Shown here: one piece after another, positions 59,557-64,000 of the stretch
How positions within the stretch are numbered: the stretch's first letter is position 1
Layout of the letters: every line of letters starts with the position of its first letter
Source: Pleodorina starrii
Taxonomy: Eukaryota; Chlorophyta; Chlorophyceae; Chlamydomonadales; Volvocaceae
Direction: 5' to 3'
DNA: 64,000 nucleotides
Assembly: GCA_030267565.1 (NCBI GenBank)
Contig: BRXU01000005.1
Span: 62,001-126,000 of the forward strand
Notes under the pieces: generated by a model
Told to the model about the DNA's origin: nothing
Databases searched by the model: none
The model's input: only the letters and a program-made list of their open reading frames with translations
Translations under genes and position numbers: made by a program

Positions 59557-60470
59557 TCACTCAAACCGGTTTGTCAGACGGCGCGGCGGCGGTCGGTGGC
59601 TAGCTTGGCTCGACGAGGCGGGGTTGGTGCGGTCCTTTGCGCGGGGATGGCAACTTCTGCTACTCTCCGTTTCTATCCCCGGGTTCCGCCACGAATGCCC
59701 ATCCAAATCACACCGTCCCGGCCCACCCGAGGATGTACCAGGCCTCCACCGTGTAGCGGGGTTCCTGGGTGGCGCACTGCCCCTTCGGGCCGGCGCGGAT
59801 GAAGGGCTCAGAGTGGGCCAGGCGGCGCCTCGCCTTGACATGCAGGCGCCGCAGGGCCACCGCCCACCAGCGCGGCCCCGCGGGTGGCCGGCGCGGCGGC
59901 GGCCGGGGGTGGGCCATACGAGTGCACAAGCTCCGAGACCCCGCCCGGAACACGTCGGCCTGCGCCTGGGCCGCCGCCTGGGCCTCCCCCGCGTCGCAGA
60001 CCGCAGGCCACGCGTCAGACTGGCCTCCATCATGAGATCTCGCCCCTTCTCGACGAGGTCCGCGATCATCGTGACCCCGGCGGTCTTCCGCCGCCAGGTG
60101 GCCCGCAGGGAGGCCTCCAGCTCCCGCCGCGCTTCTTCCAGCACCTTTTCGCCCAGGCACAGCACGAGCTGCCCCGGCGGTTTGGCGAACGGAAATGCCC
60201 AGCTGCGCGGCCATCAGGTCTGTGTCCTCCTCCGCCAAGGCGTGCAGCGGGATGGAGCCTTCTTTGATCGCCCGCTGCTCGGCGTACTTGCCACAGCGCA
60301 CCAGCAGCAGCTGGCCGAACGCGTCCGAGGCTTCTCCCTCTGCCTCCGCCGGGCAGCGCGGCTTCATGGCGAACATGCCGGCCCGGCGGGCCAGGTAGCC
60401 TACCTCCAGGGGCTCGTCGGCCCTTCAGCGACGCGGCCCTCGACGGGTATTTGGGCACGTAGGCCGGCGA
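59557..60470 (-). pseudogene. Frameshifted gag-like protein remnant
   Basis: On the minus strand, protein-like segments occur in successive frames: EPLEVGYLARRAGMFAMKPR with LLLVRCGKYAEQRAIKEGS and LHALAEEDTDLMAAQLGIS in one, then LVLCLGEKVLEEARRELEAS and TAGVTMIADLVEKGRDLMM in another. At least two frameshifts interrupt it. The helical, charged character and its place next to a recombinase flanked by direct repeats suggest a gag-type protein of a DIRS/PAT element. No zinc knuckle is visible, so the family is a guess. Confidence 0.35.
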
Positions 60471-60989
60471 GCGCCAGCCCGCGCCGTCGTCCCCGATGGC
60501 AGGGCGCCGCCGCTGCTGACTGCCCCGGCGGTGGAGCGACTTCCTGTAGCCCGGCGGGAGACGGGCCCACGAGCTGAGCCGGGTGTGCGGCGCCGCTAGC
60601 GGGGCTTGCGCATGGGGAGGTAGGCCGGCTGCCTGCCTAGCCTTCGGCGCCTCCAGTCCCAGCCAGCGCCTCAGCGCGGCCTGCCGGGCCCCTGCTGGCC
60701 GCTGGGGGTTAGCTGCCCCTTGGCCATGGCGTTCGGCACAGCCAGCCGCGCGTCGCCCGCGGGTTGCCCGGCGCCCGGCGGCATGGCTGCGGGGTCCGGC
60801 GGTGGCAGGGCGCCCTCCGGCGGCGGGCTGCGGGCGCTTGGGGTGCCGCCGGCGGGGCACCGACTGCGGCTGGTGGGGCCGCCCACGCCGGCCGCGGGGC
60901 GGGAAGCGCTGGGGCGGCTGGCGCCGGCGGCGCCACGGGCCAGGCCGCCCTGCGGGCGGCAGAGCCAGTTGAGCTGCCGGCTGCGGCAC

Positions 60990-62090
60990 CGCCGCCAACT
61001 GCGGCGGATCCAGCGGCACCGCCGCCAACTGCGGCGGATCCAGCGGCACCGCCGCCAACTGCGGCGGATCCAGCGGCACCGCCGCCAACTGCGGCGGATC
61101 CAGCGGCACCGCCACCAACTGCGGCGGATCCAGCGGCGCCGCCGCCAACTGCGGCGGATCCAGCGGCACCGCCGCCAACTGCGGCGGATCCAGCGGTTGG
61201 CGGCGGATCCAGCGGCATCGCCGCCAACTGCGGCGGATCCAGCGGCACCGCCGCCAACTGCGGCGGATCCAGCGGCACCGCCGCCAACTGCGGCGGATCC
61301 AGCGGCACCGCCACCAACTGCGGCGGATCCAGCGGCGCCGCCGCCAACTGCGGCGGATCCAGCGGCACCGCCGCCAACTGCGGCGGATCCAGCGGCACCG
61401 CCGCCAACTGCGGCGGATCCAGCGGCATCGCCGCCAACTGCGGCGGATCCAGCGGCACCGCCGCCAACTGCGGCGGATCTAGCGGCACCGCCGCCAACTG
61501 CGGCGGATCCAGCGGCACCGCCACCAACTGCGGCGGATCCAGCGGCGCCGCCGCCAACTGCGGCGGATCCAGCGGCACCGCCGCCAACTGCGGCGGATCC
61601 AGCGGTTGGCGGCGGATCCAGCGGCATCGCCGCCAACTGCGGCGGATCCAGCGGCACCGCCGCCAACTGCGGCGGATCCAGCGGCACCGCCGCCAACTGC
61701 GGCGGATCCAGCGGCACCGCCACCAACTGCGGCGGATCCAGCGGCGCCGCCGCCAACTGCGGCGGATCCAGCGGCACCGCCGCCAACTGCGGCGGATCCA
61801 GCGGCACCGCCGCCAACTGCGGCGGATCCAGCGGCATCGCCGCCAACTGCGGCGGATCCAGCGGCACCGCCGCCAACTGCGGCGGATCTAGCGGCACCGC
61901 CGCCAACTGCGGCGGATCCAGCGGCACCGCCGCCAACTGCGGCGGATCCAGCGGTTGGCGGCGGATCCAGCGGCATCGCCGCCAACTGCGGCGGATCCAG
62001 CGGCACCGCCGCCAACTGCGGCGGATCCAGCGGCACCGCCGCCAACTGCGGCGGATCCAGCGGCGCCACCGCCTGCGGCGGCAGCGGGGC
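60990..62090. repeat. 30-bp minisatellite, about 35 units
   Basis: Units of the form AACTGCGGCGGATCCAGCGG plus CACCGCCGCC, with higher-order repetition of about 400 bp marked by GGTTGGCGGCGGATCC at about 61196, 61603 and 61953. The 30-bp period keeps all six frames open, giving ADPAAPPPTA, GGSSGTAANC and PLDPPQLAAV repeats. If the gag-like gene is real, the minus-strand version could be its repetitive N-terminal part. Confidence 0.93.
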
Positions 62091-62699
62091 TGAGTAGAGG
62101 CGCGGCAGGCGCCGGTTGCACTTCGCCGGTTGCACTTCACCCACCGGGGGCGGCCCGCCTGGTAGCTGTGCCGCCCACGGGGCGAGGGCAGCGCCAGTTC
62201 TCGGCGGCGGAGCGGCAGCCGCGGCCACGCCACCCGCCGCCTGAACTGCGGCGGCGAAACTTCCGGGCCTCCGGCGACGTCGGGCGCGACCGGCGTGCGG
62301 GCTGGAATGGGCCGGCCGCACTCGTGCTCAGGAGCGGGTGGCGCCGTGCCAATGGTGGCGGGAGGCCGTCCGGCACTCCGGCGGGGCGCGCCGGGGTGTG
62401 CCCTACGGGCCTGGCCCCTTCCTGTGCCGGGGAACGGGGGCGAGCCAAGCGGTTAGGCGGACAGAGACTTCGCTCTGCCGACACCGTGCGTGTTGCCAGC
62501 GACGGCTGCCTGTGCGCCCTATGGTATGCATCGAGCTTCCCGGCAGTTCTCCGACTGCACGTGCCCTGCTCGTTCCCACTCTGTGCTTTCACCTTGGGCG
62601 TCGCCATCCCGGCTTCCGCCCAGTCTATGCGTAGTGCCCCTTGCGGTGCCTTCTCTTAGGCATTCTCCCGAGATGTGCCCCCAAGCTGACCCGTCCGCA
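62091..62699. other. Unassigned GC-rich stretch
   Basis: Possible upstream part of the decayed retroelement. Open frames exist on both strands but none has recognisable motifs. Confidence 0.3.
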
Positions 62700-63420
62700 T
62701 CTGCCAGGTGATCAAAGGCCTTCCACCTCCTAGTGCGTTTGTGCGGCGTTCCGCCGCACGCGGTCTTAACGGCATTCCGCCCGCTGTGCGCTCGCTGCCA
62801 GCCTTCCGCCTAGGAGCGCATTCCGCATTGGCATTCCGCCGACCTTCGGGTTTCCCCCTCCGGTGCCAGATATAGGCTTTCCGCCCGGCCGCAAATACTA
62901 AGAGCGGGCTTTCCGCCCCGACTCGTGCACACCCTGAACTGCCGGTCTCACGGTAGAACGGCCTTCTCAGGGCCTGATCAATGGCCTTCCGCCTCATAGT
63001 GCGTTCGTGCGGCGTTCCGCTGCACCCGGTCTTAACGGCATTCCGCTCGTTACGTGCTCTCTGCCGGCATTCCGCCTAGGGGTGCATTCCGCATTGGCAT
63101 TCCGCCGGCATTCCGCCTTAGGGTGCATTCCGCATTGGCATTCCGCCGGCATTCCGCCTTAGGGTGCATTCTGCATTGGCATTCCGCCGGCATTCCGCCT
63201 TAGGGTGCATTCCGCGTTGGCATTCCGCCGGCATTCCGCCTTAGGGTGCATTCCGCATTGGCATTCCGCCGACCTTCGGGTTCCCCCCCCCCCCGGTGTC
63301 AAATGTAGGCTTTCCGCCGGGCCGCAAATACTAGGCGCGGGCTTTCCGCCCGCCTAGCGCGCACTCTGGACCGCCGGCCTCGCGGTCTAACGACCATCTC
63401 AGGGCCTCTGTGATTTCGAG
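62700..63420. repeat. GGCATTCCGC-rich tandem repeats
   Basis: An imperfect duplication of about 280 bp (62706-62980 and 62982-63400). Its second copy contains about four 45-bp subrepeats built of GGCATTCCGCCTTAGGGTGC and CATTCCGCATTGGCATTCC. Many short GCGGAA/TTCCGC inverted motifs are present. It may be a repeat region or terminus of the neighbouring decayed retroelement. Confidence 0.85.
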
Positions 63421-64000
63421 GGTGCCCTTGCCGGAGTACTAGAGCTCCCGCCCTGGTCACTCACATGCACCTCTGGTTCCAGGAAGTTGTCCGGGGCTGT
63501 TGGCGGCCTTCCTCCGCCATTCAGGTTGAGGCTCTGAGTTAGGTGGGAGGGCACCTCGGCAGACATTAGCGGGGAACGGTGGGCAAGGGAGTACCGATCG
63601 CCCAGGTCTATTTCGACGCGTTGGTTGCGCGAAGCTCTTGGGCCGGGTCGTAAATACTCGGCCGTGCAAGCTCCGAGCTAGCGGGTTTGTTGACCAGCGG
63701 CGCTGGCGGTCAACCACGTTGCTGGTCGCGCGCGCCCTTGCCGAAATTAGCCGGTCACACGCCGTGAAGCCTATCGGCCTATGCTAGAGGCTTCTCTCTG
63801 GCGTCGTTAGTCCCACGGTCAACTTGCGTGAGGCCACGATCCCAATTCAACCCGCCATGCGGCAAAACTCGCCTTGCTCATCTGCGCTCCCGGAAATTGG
63901 CAGAGAATCCGCGAATGAGTTTTGGAGCTTGAAAATGGGCGTTGACAGCGTTGTCGGCTTGCCAAGGGCGTCTTCGCCAAATGGCGCAACACTAATGGAA
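63421..64000. other. Right end of window, nothing recognised
   Basis: No gene, repeat or RNA is identified. One short minus-strand frame (63457-63717) lacks support. Confidence 0.5.

Noticed and set aside
60720..62233. Large repeat proteins of 375-520 codons on both strands
   Set aside because: The 30-bp repeat is divisible by three and stop-free, so all frames are open. Only a minus-strand link to the gag-like remnant is conceivable.

Overview
The window looks like nuclear DNA of a chlamydomonad or volvocine green alga, from a subtelomere-like, repeat-rich chromosome segment. The evidence is: interstitial Chlamydomonas-type telomere repeats (TTTTAGGG), high GC content, short GT-AG introns in every gene that could be parsed, long Gln/Ala/Gly/Pro tracts, a TGTAA polyadenylation signal, a secreted Pro/Gly/Tyr-rich protein, and eukaryotic tyrosine recombinases. 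Nothing bacterial was seen: no operons, no ribosome binding sites and no CRISPR. No rRNA or tRNA gene was recognised.

Layout. 1-690: no gene seen. 691-7763: a 188-bp satellite (about 37 units, with higher-order structure) running directly into five telomere repeats (7764-7805). 7806-about 15190: copy 1 of a two-gene HNH element. It carries HNH-A (long polyQ/polyGly HNH protein), pyrimidine-rich spacers, palindromes and a short NUMOD4/HNH-like protein whose transcript would end in a histone-type stem-loop. 15049-27057 (all minus strand): a DOT1-like SAM methyltransferase gene and a Crypton-like tyrosine recombinase gene. A 4665-bp direct tandem duplication (15333-19997 and 19998-24662) spans their boundary. 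It leaves one methyltransferase copy next to the HNH element and fuses the other, in frame, to the C-terminal half of the recombinase. 27667-29096: a 169-bp satellite related to an intron of the methyltransferase gene. 29700-42560: degenerate telomere-like repeats, a truncated HNH element (copy 2), an inverted near-complete HNH element (copy 3), then telomere and telomere-like repeats again. The two HNH element copies form a giant inverted repeat with arms of about 4 kb.

42560-56839 is mostly unique sequence. It holds a multi-exon Kelch-containing gene on the minus strand, uncertain exons around 51-52 kb, and a complete three-exon gene for a secreted GYGGPLxP-repeat protein. 56840-59230 is a second tyrosine-recombinase unit of another family, bounded by perfect 107-bp direct repeats that contain its start codon. 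It is followed by a broken gag-like reading frame on the opposite strand, a 30-bp minisatellite and GGCATTCCGC-rich repeats, which suggests a decayed DIRS/PAT (Kangaroo-like) retroelement.

The most interesting system is the HNH element. In all three copies the same end abuts telomere-type repeats in the same polarity, and it encodes two different HNH-family proteins. This suggests a telomere-associated selfish element. The second point of interest is the in-frame methyltransferase-recombinase chimera. All calls come from reading the sequence; no database or alignment software was used.
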